Shown here in pieces: positions 1 to 12,289 of a stretch of 64,000 bases of DNA. The notes beneath the pieces are model-generated. The model saw nothing but the letters and a program-made list of their open reading frames with translations, was not told the origin of the DNA and searched no databases. Position 1 is the first letter of the stretch; the number at the start of each line of letters is the position of its first letter. The DNA is taken from positions 24,261 to 88,260 of the forward strand of contig CH000026.1 in the NCBI GenBank assembly GCA_000149265.1, given 5' to 3'. Position numbers and translations under genes: made by a program. Origin of the DNA: Ciona savignyi (taxonomy: Eukaryota; Chordata; Ascidiacea; Phlebobranchia; Cionidae).

Positions 1-192
1 CGGCACACACACACACACACACGCACGCACACACAACCTCTGCACACACACACACACAACCTCGGCACACACACACACAACCTCTGCACACACACACACA
101 CACAACCTCTGCACACACACACACACACACACGCACACACAACCCCTGCACACACACACACACACAACTCCTGCACACACACAACAAACATC
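1..192. repeat. (CA)n-rich microsatellite
   Basis: Imperfect CA runs are broken by CCTCTG and CCTCGG spacers at about 40-base spacing. The tract lies just beyond the donor of the last visible HTATSF1 exon, so it is intronic. Confidence 0.95.
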
Positions 193-206
193 GGAACCAC
201 CATCAC

Positions 207-3200
207 CTGATAATCAGTGTTTCCATCCCAGATCGAAGCTTCCACCGATTTCCCCGCGAACCAGCGTCCATGGAGTCCAACTTGACATTTCGCTGCATCT
301 TCCACTGTCTTGAAGGAAACCGAACAAACACCGTCCGGATGTCTCTGGGAGGGAGAGGGAGGTGGTGGGAGAAGGTGTAGGGGTAGGAGAGAAGGGAGGT
401 GTGGGGGGGGGTGATATGGGAGGAGCATATACATCGAGACGGTGTTTTCCGACAAGTGATTTAAATTTTTCAGAATGTCGCTGATATATACCTCTGCACA
501 CTACTTCTGCAACTTGACTGGGAGCATGGGTTAGTAAAGCAATTGCCCTTACTATTTACAACACAATTCCCAATCACCACCGAGTAAGATTCCATCCCAA
601 ACCCCACTTGTTATTATACCCACCCCCACCACGTTACTTACATCGAACACAATGACCTTCTTGACCGGCCCGAACTTCTCGCATTCCCGTCGGAGATCCT
701 CTTTTATCTCCGTGATTAGTATTGGTTCCTCCTGTATGCAAATGAGGCTGGTGGATATGCAAATAAAGCTGGTGGATATCCAAATAACGGATATTCTTGT
801 TTATCTTCGTGAATATGAGCTATTGTAGTGTGTTGTATATGATAGACACGTCCCTTCAATATAGTAGAACCCATCATTCCACTGGGTTCAGGCAATGTCC
901 GTTCATGCATTGTGCAGAACGCATGACGCAGAAGGGCAGAAAGACGAACAATACTTCTTAAATAAATGCGATATCTGCTCTCTAGTGACACCTCACGGCA
1001 AGTTAACTTAATTCGATTCCCCGGCGGTAGGCGCGATCGGAAAAATGCCCGTGTGGTAACGCCTATTACGTACTTCCAATATTGACAACAAAACATCCTT
1101 CATTGTAATGGATGGGAACAATAGGATACCTCGAACTCTTTGACTTCAAACATTCGCTTGAGGATCACGACGCGGTCGGTCTTCGACAGTGGATCTTCGC
1201 TTCGGGCGAGTTTCCAATCCAACATCCTTGGGTTGGAGGGTTATTATATACCTTGTTGTTGGGGATATTACAGTGTGTGGATGGTTGGTTCATTTATATC
1301 CTCGTGGGTGGGAAGCCAGGCTTTATCCACGGGTATCGTAAGACATCTCATGCCCACAGTCGAGTTGCTGGGGGTATTACAGTGTGTGGATGGTTGTTTC
1401 ATTTATATCCTCGTGGGTGGAATGCAAGGCTTTATCCACGGGTATCGTAAGACACCTCATGCTCACTTTCGAGTTGCTGGAGCTATTACAGTGTGTGGAT
1501 GGTTGGTTCAATTATATCCTCGTGGGTGGGAAGCCAGGCTTTATCCACGGGTATCGTAAGACACCTCATGCCCACAGTCGAGTTGCTGGAGTTATTACAG
1601 TGTGTGGATGGTTTGTTCATTTATATCCTTATGGGTGGGAAGCCAGGCTTTATCCACGGGTATTGTAAGACACCCCATGCCCACAGTCGAGTTGCTGGAG
1701 CCATTACAGTGTGTGGATGGTTGGTTTATTTATATCCTCGTGGGTGGGAAGCCATGCTTTATCCACGGGTATCGTAAGACACCCCATGCCCACAGTCGAG
1801 TTGCTGGAGCCATTACAGTGTGTGGATGGTTGGTTAATTTATATCCTCGTGGGTGGGAAGCCATGCTTTATACACGGGTATCGTAAGACACCCCATGTCC
1901 ACAGTCGAGTTGCTGGAGTTTTTACAGTGTGTGGATGGTTGGTTTATTTATATCCTCGTGGGTGGGAAGCCATGCTTTATCCACGGGTATCGTAAGACAC
2001 CCCATGCCCACAGTCAAGTTGCTGGAGCCATTACAGTGTGTGGATGGTTGGTTCATTTATATCCTCGTGGGTGGGAAGCCAGGCTTTATCCACGGGTATC
2101 GTAAGACACCCCATGCCCACAGTCGGGTTGCTGGAGCCATTACAGTGTGTGGATGGTTGGTTCATTTATATCCTTGTGTCACGGGGTGCAAAATGTTCAT
2201 AGATATCATAAAACACCTCATATCCACTTCCGAGGTATGAAATTTGGATCGCAAACATGCTTAAATACATAATTGTTACATCAGGAGGCTCACAACAGAT
2301 GCAACACAGATACCAAACTTATATTTAAGTTGCAAAATCTTCAACCACTTGTTTCTTGAGTTAACAACAGTAAACTTATACATTAAAAGTCAAAATGTTA
2401 AGATTTGCATTTTGTACATAGAATATCCTACAACATGCTTCATAAACACCAGAACTTACTTTTCCTTTTCCTTGTTGAGTTTCTGCTTCTCTTTCTTGCT
2501 CAACATCTTGGGTTTCTTGGATGCGTCGTATTCCCCCTTGAGTTTGAAGCTTGCCTCCTGCGCGTTGAGTTTGTGGCCCCTCATGTCCATCCCGTCCAAC
2601 ATCTGCGTCGCTAGTTGCACTGATTCTCTCTGTGGTATCATATGAGTCATCATTATCGTTTGTGGGACAATTTTGGTGTCGTTATCATATGGGTGGTTGT
2701 CATTTTGCCCCAGCCGGTTGGTCTGGCGGTAAAGTGCGTCGTCTTTCAATCGAAAGGTTGCAGGTTCAAAACTGGTCGCCAGCTAGTCGGTTGTGTCCTT
2801 GGGCAAGGCACTTAACATACATTGCCTGAACCCAGCGGATTAATGGGTTTTACCAAATTGAACACATGTGAATCATATATAAAACACTGCAGTAGCTCAG
2901 GTAACCCGACAGTGAGCACGAGGTGATCTGACGTAAAAATTCATAACGATTTTGCCCAATTTTTAATAAACGAATCCATATGTGACATCAACCAACCTTG
3001 AAATAAGTGCAGAGTCCGTCACCCTTGTTTTCCCCGTGGTCATCGACGTAAAGTTTCAACTTCGGTTCCCCTGTGGCGGCGTTCGTGGCAATGATTCCAT
3101 ATTTGGTCATGATGTCCTGGAACTCCGACGGTGAAATATCGGGCGGAAGGTCTGAAGAAGATGGTGGTGGTGGGTGATGGTGGATTAGTTTCCAATTAGT

Positions 3201-6200
3201 CAGACCGATTAGCCTGGTGGGTTGGTGGGTCGTCATTCAATCAAAAGGTTGCAGGTGCGAAACTGGTCGCTAGCTAGTCGGTTGTGTACTTGGGCAAAGC
3301 ACTTAACGGACATTGCCTGAACCCAGCGGATTAATGGGTTCTACCAAATTAAAGGAACGTGTCTATCATACACAACACACTGCAAAAGCTACGATAACCC
3401 GACAGTGGGCGCGAGGTGATCTGACGATTGCCCGTGTGTTAACCCACTTGGTTTTCCCATTCAAGGGGATAAACATGAATATCATATACTAGTTTTTGTA
3501 ACCCTAGGACAAGTATAACGATCTTAACTTTCAATCTAAAGTTAAAAAACGTAGCAAAATAAGTAAATGGCAGTTGATCAAAATATGTTGACCATGATAA
3601 TACACACGGGTATAGAAGTTTAATCGTTAAAGCCAACAGCCAAACTAGTAGTTCGAGGGTCAAGACCATCAAAACATGATGTACTGACTAGTTGTATCAG
3701 ACACTGTGGGTTTCTATGGCTTCACAACTTATTATATCTGATTTTCCACCGATGGTCAAATTAATTGGATTGAGGTTAATTGTCGCAAAATAACTTCTTG
3801 TCCTAACTTAGCGGTTCCCAAACTGGTAAAATTTTAGCATTATGAGGGAGCCGCAAGGTTTAATAAGTTTACAAAAGGCGCCGCCAACAACAAAAGTTTG
3901 GGAATCGCTGTCCTAACTATTTCTCAAAATAAAAGATTTGATGACAAAATTTTAGTGTTAAAATTTTCCCATTTGCAAACTTATGAATGATAAAATACTT
4001 TCACAAGTAGTAATATGAACAAATAGTTACTTGACACATAAACACTTGTGTTCTTCTGCTTTTCCACTGAGAACCATTCTGTGAAAAGACTTGTGGATTA
4101 ATTTGTGATAAATCATGAGATTGCTTACATAAGAATACAACACACAATAATATTTTCCACACACCACAACACACCACAACACACTACAACACACTACAAC
4201 ACACTACAACAACATACAACACACAACAACACACAACAACACACTACAACACACTACAACACACAACAACACACCAGGTTTAGACGCAGCTCGCTTCTCA
4301 GCAGGTTTGCTTTGTTTACGCTTCCCTCCCTTCTTATCCTGAGCCATTTCCCCCCATTCTTCCTTCTGTTCCTTCCATTTATCGTACTCGGCCGAACTTA
4401 AATGACAAATGTTTGAATGAGCACATTTTCTTTGTAACGTATACTTTGAAACAGTGCAATTAATCTAAAATACAACATTTTCTGCAATTTATAGCTTTTT
4501 AAAAATGTGATCAATAAATATATATATATTTTTATATTATATCCATGTTTATTTGAAGTGGGAAAAGAGGGTTAACAAACAATCGTCAAACCATCTTATG
4601 CTCACCGTTGGGTTACTGGAGTTATTGCAGCGTGTTGTGTATAATTTACATATTCCTTTAATTCAGTAGAACCCATTAATCCACTGGCAATGTCCGCTAA
4701 GTACACAACTGACTAGCTAGCGACCAGTTTCGCACCTACAACCCTTTGACTTAAAGGCGACACACCAAATCCCCAGCAAGATACCACAAGAACACTCCCG
4801 TTCACTATAAGCACCTCCACCCATGCAGATATGGTACAGCTCTAAATACTACAGGAGCACTTGGAGCGCTTGGATCACGTAGATTGCTATGGAAAGTAAT
4901 TCTAACCCTGTCCCAAACACTAAACTCAAATCCAGAACTAACTTTAACCCCAACCCTAACATTAATTTCATAATCTTTATTTGAGTAAGAGAAGTTTTCT
5001 CCAAGGATTTTGTAATTACGAAGTATAGTAAGCGCTCCAAGCGATCCTGTAGTAATTAGAGGTACCGATGCAGATACGATTCTACATTACAAACATGCAT
5101 CAACTCGACTTAGAACACGGGTACCTTTCCCGAGCAGGGGGAGCCCCATCTGCCCCAGGTTCCAGCACCGACCCATCCGCAGCGACCCACAGTTTCCTCG
5201 TGGCCCCCCATTTATAGGTAACCCCGGTTGTAGGGTGGGTGAATTCTGCAGCTGGGTATGATAAGTCGGAATTTGGTATCGTAAAGGGGAAAGAACCTGC
5301 TTTTGCAATTACACGCCTTTCGTTGAATCTAATGAACCTGGTTTACGTATGAGGGCTGGCAGGCTAGTGTCTGTTTCTTTACATTGAGCACACACTAACT
5401 AGGTAGTTTATGAGAAACAAACCAACCGTGTGTTATTGGGCGCGCGGGTGGACCTACTATGGTAACATAGCTGTAAAGTCAATATCAATGCAAACTAAAT
5501 ATAATATGTGGAATAATATTGTTATATAAAAGAAGGCCACAGTCGGGTTACTGAAGATATAATCAGCATGTTTGTTATGGCTATCTTGAAATGGCAATTT
5601 TGGTTCCACTTAGTGGAACAATGTCAATTACCAAGACCCTGAATCTAGGGATAACTATGTGCTTGTTGGGTCAGCTATGTGCCTTTTGGGTGTTTTAACA
5701 AACCATAGATCATATGGCATACCCGAAGCAGGTGATTCCCCCATCCCACCCTCACCATCATTCAGCTTCACCCAACTTTGCTTCTCGGCGTTCCACTTGT
5801 ACTTGGTGTGTGTAGCTGGGTCGGTGTACGTATATTCAGCACTCGGCGATACCTCGTACTTGAAGTCCGGCTTCCAGCTTTGGGATGTGGTGTCCCATAT
5901 GTATCTCAGCTTCGACACCGGGTCCACATACGAGGAACTGGTGGTCGCTGCTGAGGTGTCCGAGTATTGAGATTGGAACTTCATCATCATGTCCAAACTG
6001 AGCTGGAAATATAAGAAGTTTTATTTTTATTACTTTAAAATAAAAGAGACGGTGAGCGCGAGGTGATCTGACGATTGCCCGTGTGTTAACCCCCTTGGTT
6101 TCCCCACTCACGAGGATAAACATTAATATCATATCCCTTATCCTACCCTGAAAAATATAAAACAACAACACCGCCAAGTTAAATGGGAGTATCAGGGAAG

Positions 6201-9171
6201 CCTAAAAATTAAACATTTTTCCGTTTTCCAAATTTTTACCCAAAGTTCGTGTTTTCATTGTGGGAATAAAAAATAAACTAAATTTAGCAAATTTATTTAA
6301 AGGTCTATTTATAATCAAAGTGATAGCAACTTATACCGGTGATGCAACATGGTAAAATAAAGAATAGTTACGATATGGGGGTTTGTTTAGTTTAGTTTTT
6401 TATTAATTTTTTTGCCAGTATTAAAAAATGACAAACGAATCAAATCACGACAAAGGAACAGGAAAAGCTGGAAAAACGAACAGTCGTTAAAACACTTCAT
6501 TAAAAATAGATATAATTTAATAAATATAGCGGACGCGGCCGCCAAACCTAGGCGAAAAAACAATAATGTGCAAATAAAATTTAATTAAAACCAAACCATA
6601 TAAAGCCCTGAAGAAGAGTGTGCGGTAAAGCGCGACCAGTACTGAGGGGGAGCCGGCTTTAGGAAGGTATGCACATATAATGTAGTGAGTGTGTGCAATA
6701 TAGATTACTTCAAATATAACTTGGTACAGGTATTGATAAAACAGTTTGTACAAAATAACTTTAAATAGTGGGACAGCAGTATACAATCATCATATTAATC
6801 ATCAAGCTTGTGAGATCAAAACCCACCGACAGCTAAGCAGTTGTGTCATTGCTTCTTGGTCAAGACACTTGTTTCCTAAACCCAGTGGTTAAATAGGTTG
6901 AATACACAGAGTAGTAACCTCTAGCATAGATACAGTAAAACGCTTTGGTAATTATTCATCTTGCTGCCATTTAAATCCAAGTAGTTAGGTAATGAGTTAA
7001 ACAGTGTCCTGACAGCATGGAATTTGATGCATAAATAATTACCAAAACGTTTTACTGTATATATGCTAGAGGTCAACATATGCTAGGAACCATCCACGCA
7101 TCACCTCCCTACCTTTGGAAACCAGGCTTTCTTTCCCTCATCCCATTCATACTCCGTTCCATCTTCTATCTTCGTCTTTCCACTGTTATCTGTTGGTCAG
7201 TGTTCAACATTAGTTGTTGATCATACCACAGCCTTTAAACTAGATTTGTGAATGTTCAACTTTGACCCAGTGGATTATTTTTATGTTGTCTGAAACTCAC
7301 AATGCCAAAGGTGGTAGAATCGAAGCCAACCGCTGGCTGGTCAGTTCTTTTGTCCGACCGGTTGGTCTGGTGGTTTAGTGCAACGCCTTTCAATCAAAAA
7401 GATTGCAGATTCTTACCTACTCACTAGCTACCCGGTTGTGTCCAAAGCACTTTGCCTGATCCCAGCTAACATTGCCTGATCCCGGCGGATTAATAGGTTC
7501 TACCAAATTGAACAAACATGTGAATCATACACAACTCACTGAAATAGCTCCGGTAACCCGACGGTGGGCGCGAGGTGATCTGACGACTGTCCGTGTGTTA
7601 ACCCTCTTGGTTTTCCCATTCACGGGGATAAACATGAATATCCTATCCATTTCCGCATGCAAAGCAGCAGATATCGCCTCAACTCAGTAGAGAAATGAGT
7701 TGAACGAACTAATGTAGTTATGCAAGAAAAGCTAACACAATAACCTGACATTGGGCATGATATATGATGATTAACAAGTTATAACCATTTTTGATATTTC
7801 CCATTCGCGGAAGATAAACATAAATATTTATTCAATAAAATGTAAAGAATAAAGCAATGAACCTATATATTACAATTAAATGGTACATTATATTTGTAAT
7901 TATTAAAAAATATGATGTTATCATAACAATAAGACCATCAAACCACTCTTTTAATTATTAAAAATGCTAGAATTATATCACCATCAAGTAATCAATCAGT
8001 CATATATTATTTGTTAAGTGCACATGAAGCATTAAGTAATATCAAAGTAAATATGACTTCAGTTTTAATACGAGATCGAGAAATGCGGTTATTAAGGCAG
8101 GTGCTACCAAATAATAGTCGCAAAATAAAAAAAACTAAATATATAAGAAATAATAATAATAGCAGTGTTAAAACTTGTTGTGCAAAAATTTACATCGGCA
8201 GAGGCAATGAGATACAGGTTCACTATTATGAAACATGCGCAACCACAAATTGATTCCTCAGTTGTTTATTCAAGCAAATCATCCTAGATTTTTAAATTCG
8301 CATAAATTGCAGTCCATGCTACTGGACCACCGTAGCCCCTTATGGAAAGTACGTCAATTTTCGCCGAGATCTCGAGTGTGCACACGCCAAATATTTAAGT
8401 GTGCAGTGTGCAAATGTCCAAGAGTGCACACTTCAAGTGTGCACAAAATCTCCTTTTTATTACTATTTAGTAAAAAACTTAAACAAACATATTATTCTAT
8501 CATAAATCTATCGTGTCCGTCAGCTAATATATCTGTCTACGTAACAATAAACGTACTAACAGTAAATTACCCGAGGTCCAGAGGTAGGTTTACAGGTTTG
8601 TTGGAAATTATACGATGTTTATACTGCCAGCTTGCGAGCGTGTGTGAAATTACCCAAGTGTGCAAAGACGCAGGGAAAAAAAAACTCGAGTGTGCAGCTG
8701 CCGTACTTTCCATACTGGACCGTAGCCTATAGAGTTTTGACCTAACAATGTGTGAACATAAGGAACAAAATAATCATTATGTGCCACTTGTCTAGTGATA
8801 TGATTATGAGCACAGTACAAAGGTTGGAATATATAATTAAACGAATCAGGGAGAGTTTTGTTATGAAACTTGTACATTAGCTTTCCCATCTCCAATTTAT
8901 AAATATCAGTTTCAGTATTTTAAGATCACTTAACAATTGGGTAACATGACATCTTGCAGGACTGTATGACATTGCACATATATTACTATTATACATTAAT
9001 AGATAAAGTATTTTCATTAGACGCACTCTAACATAAGAAAATGTAAGGAAAACAAAAAATGCTGTGGTAGCATTCGGTAAATTTAATTAAAATTCACTTG
9101 CCTTTGTTGGTTTGTTTTTGTAAGTCGAGTTGTCGTTGGAATTCCTGGTAGTCTTCTTTCTTCATGGACAT
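207..9171 (-). CDS. HTATSF1: HTATSF1/CUS2-like splicing factor, 5' and middle exons (3' end off window)
   Basis: Eleven exons read on the minus strand: 9171-9102, 7189-7113, 6002-5723, 5296-5125, 4396-4275, 4078-4031, 3151-2997, 2629-2460, 1226-1130, 731-642 and 344-207. They total 1,419 nt (473 codons) and every junction phase agrees. HTATSF1/Tat-SF1 (yeast Cus2) is a nuclear U2 snRNP-associated factor that binds SF3B1. Seen here: start MSMKKEDYQ; four tyrosine/tryptophan repeats of the type YEWDEGKKAWFPK (about residues 30-190); a lysine-rich linker; RRM1 (about 249-340, with KNTSVYVSNLPPDIS, GDGLCTYFK and KLKGEYDASKK); and RRM2/UHM (about 375-470, with RVVILKRMF, RHPDGVCSVSF and GRWFAGK, the last carrying the UHM R-x-F). 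The first intron appears to use a GC donor (AAAG|GCAAGT); reading on would hit a stop. The acidic C-terminal part expected for the family lies beyond base 1. The start is the first ATG of the run; the 5'UTR was not resolved. Confidence 0.93.
1236..2190. repeat. 109-bp minisatellite in an HTATSF1 intron
   Basis: About eight to nine head-to-tail units with a 109-base period. The phrase TTACAGTGTGTGGATGG recurs near 1377, 1486, 1595, 1704, 1813, 1922, 2031 and 2140. Units differ by only a few bases. The array fills the intron between the exons ending at 2460 and beginning at 1226. Its open frames come from periodicity, not coding. Confidence 0.95.
2708..2935 (+). mobile_element. tRNA-headed SINE, 3' truncated
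   Basis: The head GCCGGTTGGTCTGGCGG carries a pol III A-box-like segment, followed by a B-box-like GGTTGCAGGTTCAAAAC and the core TGTCCTTGGGCAAGGCACTT. The usual GGGGATAAACATGAATATCC tail is missing. It lies in the HTATSF1 intron upstream of exon 8. Confidence 0.85.
3209..3490 (+). mobile_element. tRNA-headed SINE, nearly full length
   Basis: Head, core and tail (GGGGATAAACATGAATATC) are all present. It lies immediately upstream, in gene orientation, of the exon encoding the second part of RRM1. Confidence 0.88.
4140..4275. repeat. ACAACACAC microsatellite
   Basis: A CAACACACTA/CAACACACCA run abuts the donor of the lysine-rich HTATSF1 exon; the donor GT is itself part of the repeat edge. 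Confidence 0.85.
4588..4770 (-). mobile_element. SINE fragment
   Basis: Inverted copy in an HTATSF1 intron. It retains GGGTTACTGGAGTTATTGCAG through the tRNA-like head; the 3' tail and part of the core are missing. Confidence 0.75.
6049..6137 (+). mobile_element. SINE tail fragment
   Basis: Only the 3' part is present: GCGAGGTGATCTGACGATTG through GAGGATAAACATTAATATC. A similar tail-only remnant (118 bases, minus strand) lies at 788-905. Confidence 0.7.
7354..7650 (+). mobile_element. tRNA-headed SINE with a short internal duplication
   Basis: Full-length copy from GACCGGTTGGTCTGG to ATGAATATCCTATCC in the HTATSF1 intron between coding exons 1 and 2. The phrase TGCCTGATCCCAGC/TGCCTGATCCCGGC occurs twice, a local duplication. 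Confidence 0.88.
8341..8714. mobile_element. Candidate MITE with 13-bp terminal inverted repeats
   Basis: TATGGAAAGTACG at 8341-8353 is matched by its exact reverse complement at 8702-8714. The flanks carry near-identical direct repeats, CTGGACCaccGTAGCC on the left and CTGGACCGTAGCC on the right, as expected for a duplicated target. The interior has GTGTGCAC repeats and no convincing gene. It lies in the first HTATSF1 intron. The superfamily is not recognised. Confidence 0.55.
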
Positions 9172-11060
9172 AATGAATAAACAGGTGCGTAGCCTTTATA
9201 TGAACGAAAACTTACAAGTCACTTAGTCTTAGTTCTCTGTTAGTTTGTTATATTGATTATGGGTAATTCCCTTTTGTGATATTCGTATTTCCATCGATGT
9301 CATAGAAACAACATGTAACATCGGTTGCGGCAAAACGTTTGGTTCTTCTTGTTTAGTAAAACATGTTAAAATTTCTTTTGTACAACACAAAAAAAATATT
9401 TTAACATTTTTAGAATTAATTTGACAACTGGCAAATCCTTTTTTTGGGGAAAAACTAAGTTTAGTCGGTTTTGCTTAAAAAATACTTTCCATGCAAAAAA
9501 ACTATTTTAAAAGTAAATCTTATTTTATTCTCTCGTCCCTAGTACCATGGCATGGCATTAGTTGGAACAGTTCGTGAAAAGTTTTGGGAAAGCGGCAAAA
9601 AGTTTAAAAAATTTTGCTCTGCGTCACCATTTAGCAGTAACTTTTGTCCATAAAATAAGTTTGCGCAAATTTGCGCCAAAGCTAAAAACGTGTTCCTAAA
9701 TTTCCGGGAAAACTTTTGTCCATTTCGGCACACAATTTCGTGCTAAGGCATAGTTTTCGGCACATTTTTTTGTATCCCCATTAAATAACACAGGCCCACC
9801 AATTCCTTTTAAAATAGTTCCTGTAAGCCCCTGGCCCTCAGCTGATAACACGAACCATTCCCCCTATTTTAGCGAGCCAAGTCTCTAACTAATGATTGGC
9901 TCTTCACTATGATCGTTTTTATAGCAGTCGGTATATGTACACATTTGGCCACACGGCCGTACCTTTTTTTACCGGGTATATGTACCGGTCGCGTTAACCA
10001 TTCTTTTTTTTCTTTTTTTTTACCGAGCCAAGTTTCGAACCCATGATGGGCTCGTCACTAGGACCGTTTTTTTGTATAAGAGTCGGTATATGTATCGGTC
10101 GCGTTAACCATTCGGCCACACGACCGTGGTCTTCCGCTCCCCTTGTATAGAATATGACGGCACGCCATCGTGCGGACGACTTGGTTAAACAAAATAGACG
10201 CCGTCCGCGCCACTGAATCGTATTTTTTTCATTTTAGAAAAATTCCGTTTTCATTAGATTTTTAATTCCAAGCCAACCCTCCCATAACCCTTTGCCCCAG
10301 CCCTATATTCCTGGACTACTACAGCCCCTGGCAACCCTCTATCTAACAGGTACTACAGTTATTTACATCAACTTACCGACGCGGACCGGTCAACACCAAT
10401 TCCACCCGACCAGGTCTTAACCTCCTATGATTTAAAATTATTTTTGTTTCTAATTTCAGTCCGGCCAGTTAGCCTGGCAGTTAAGTGCGTCGCCCTTCAA
10501 TCGAACGGTTGCAGGTGCACAATTTATTCTATATACATTGTTATTTTAAACGTGTTTTCTATATCCAGTATATTTTAACGGGTCTGACACAGGAATGGTG
10601 TGTTTTACTGAGATTGGGTTACGCCTTTTACTGGATGTCGGGGCCACATGACCCCCTGTCAAGCGTTGACAGAAAAAAATATTATAAAATTAAATAAACG
10701 CTCAAAAATAATATTTGTACCATTTTTATAAAAGAAACCCACCAATTAACCAGAAAACTACTAAAGCGGTGCAGTAACATGCAGCAACCGATTGTCTGCA
10801 ATGCAGCGATATTTTCCACAGAAACTCAAGCAATTAGACCGTTCACATGGATTGTTTCAACGAGTAATATCCTTAATGGTTCCTTCCCGGGTCATATAAA
10901 CTATAGAATATAAATTGTGGTGCGAGATCGCGAAAATTGAACTGACTGGACCCTTCCAAATCTATTCTAAGCAACCAAGTATATCCTATTCCCACAATTA
11001 TATTACAGTTAAACAATGCAGCAAAGCAGCTTGCGAATGTCGTTAAACAATAGACAGCTG
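9172..11060. other. Intergenic spacer between divergent genes
   Basis: Lies upstream of both the HTATSF1-like gene (minus) and the small secreted-peptide gene (plus). It contains two tRNA-like repeat copies (about 9875-10140) and a SINE head fragment (10458-10520). No long conserved open frame was seen. The stretch 9300-9850 is AT-rich without recognisable features. Confidence 0.6.
10010..10135 (-). mobile_element. Second tRNA-derived SINE family (tRNA-Ser/Leu-like)
   Basis: On the minus strand TGTGGCCGAATGGTTAACGC resembles an A box and GGGTTCGAAACTTGGCTCGG a B box, separated by a long insert (CCGATACATATACCGACTC) and followed by an A/T-rich run. A more decayed neighbour lies at about 9875-9970, and further copies at 13290-13410 (plus) and 36293-36395 (minus). 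The spacing and decay argue against a functional tRNA. Confidence 0.6.
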
Positions 11061-11063
11061 TGG

Positions 11064-11071
11064 TATAAATA
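11064..11071 (+). promoter_or_regulatory. TATA box of the small secreted-peptide gene
   Basis: TATAAATA is followed 31 bases downstream by an initiator-like TTCACTT (A at 11095). A GTAAGT donor at 11120 follows. Together these suggest a non-coding first exon of about 25 bases (about 11095-11119) spliced to the ATG exon at 11361. Confidence 0.6.
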
Positions 11072-11360
11072 CAACTCATCTATGAAGGGTATTCACTTTG
11101 CAAAAGTACAAAAACAAGGTAAGTTTGGTGTTGTTGAATTTGTTTATGTATTTAGCCTGTGTGGTTGGTTGTGTCGTGAACCACTTAGCTGTACTAAAAG
11201 TGAAGGGATGTGTCAATCACTTAAGAGACACTGTAATAGCGCCAATAGCTTTACGCTGGGCATGAAGTAATCTGACGATTGCCCGTGTGATAACTCTCTG
11301 CGTTTACATTCCCGAGGTTAAAACATAATTGTCCAAATAGTTCTAACTTTATATTTGCAG

Positions 11361-11915
11361 ATGAACAAGTTGATTCTCGTGGCTCTTTTGATTGGTTTGT
11401 TGATGATGACGAACGAAAGTGTGGATGCTTGGTGGGATAGACGCCGAGTAGATCGCCGAAGAGACCAGAATCTTCGCGGTATTTGTAAGTACCGTATACA
11501 ACGTACATCGGTAATGCTTTCACAATAGGCAATCTGTCGTTTACCCATTACATGGTCGTTTGTGTAAAGTCAGTAATTTGTTAATCGTGCACCAGGACAT
11601 GGTAGGTGATGGTTGAATCATTTACATTTGTATACGTTGGAAATATAACCATCAATATCTGATTTCAGACCGTGACGACAAGGAAAAAACCTTCAATGCC
11701 AAAGGTAAACATATAGAAACTCAACATTTACGTAATTAGTTTAGAACTGATTAGTTGTGTTTCACGTCAAAGACAGTATAACATGGAAACCGGTGATGCT
11801 GGGTCCATTATTTAGCCTCATCTAAGGGTAAAAAACTGGCGCAGGGCATTTTACGTGTCTTGTTTTAACTATGATGTTTATTTCAGATGTTCAAGAGATA
11901 TTGGATCAGGAGTGA
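11361..11915 (+). CDS. Small secreted peptide precursor, 62 residues, three coding exons
   Basis: Exons 11361-11484, 11669-11704 and 11887-11915 join with consistent phases (1, 1) into a 62-codon frame ending TGA. Residues 1-23 (MNKLILVALLIGLLMMTNES...) are a clear signal peptide with a likely cut after VDA. The mature part starts with two tryptophans and an arginine-rich stretch (DRRRVDRRRDQNLRG), then an acidic C-terminus ending DVQEILDQE. It has no cysteines. The ATG follows directly on the acceptor TTTGCAG, compatible with a 5'UTR exon (or a trans-spliced leader, common in tunicates). The family is not recognised. The cationic-then-acidic layout resembles host-defence peptide or neuropeptide precursors, but that is only analogy. 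Confidence 0.7.
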
Positions 11916-11991
11916 TCAACCTCGAAGGTTCGTAAATTATTTTCTCGGTTATTTACAAAACATTTTCGTCGCAGTAAAACCGTTTTTCTTA

Positions 11992-12289
11992 TAGGATGAT
12001 AGGATATTCATCTTTATCCCCGTGAATGGGAAAACCAAGGGGGTTAACACACGGTCAATCGTCAGATCACCTCGCGCCCATCGTCGGGTTACCGGAGCTA
12101 TTGCAGTGTGTTGTGTATGATTCACACATTCCTTCAATTTAGTAGAACCCATTATTCCGCTGAGTTCAGGCAATGTCCGTTAAGTGCCTTGTCCAAGGAC
12201 ACAACCGACTAGCTAGCGACCAGTTTCGCACCTTCAACCTTTCGATTGAAAGGCGACGCATTTAACCGTTAGGCCAACCGGCCGGACTT
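11992..12289 (-). mobile_element. tRNA-headed SINE, full length
   Basis: Inverted copy from GGATATTCATCTTTATCCCC to the head GGCCAACCGGCCGG, 80 bases downstream of the stop of the small secreted-peptide gene. Confidence 0.9.

Noticed and set aside
1112-2240. Series of overlapping ~94-residue frames with GWLVHLYPRGWEARLYPRVS
   Set aside because: They come from the 109-bp minisatellite. The period is not a multiple of three, so the same sequence reappears in shifted frames.
8235-8732. 165-residue plus-strand frame
   Set aside because: It spans the candidate MITE and its inverted ends, has no domain and lies in an HTATSF1 intron.
11016-11270. 84-residue frame starting MQQSSLRMSLNNRQ
   Set aside because: It begins upstream of the TATA box and crosses the GTAAGT donor; it overlaps the promoter and non-coding first exon of the small peptide gene.
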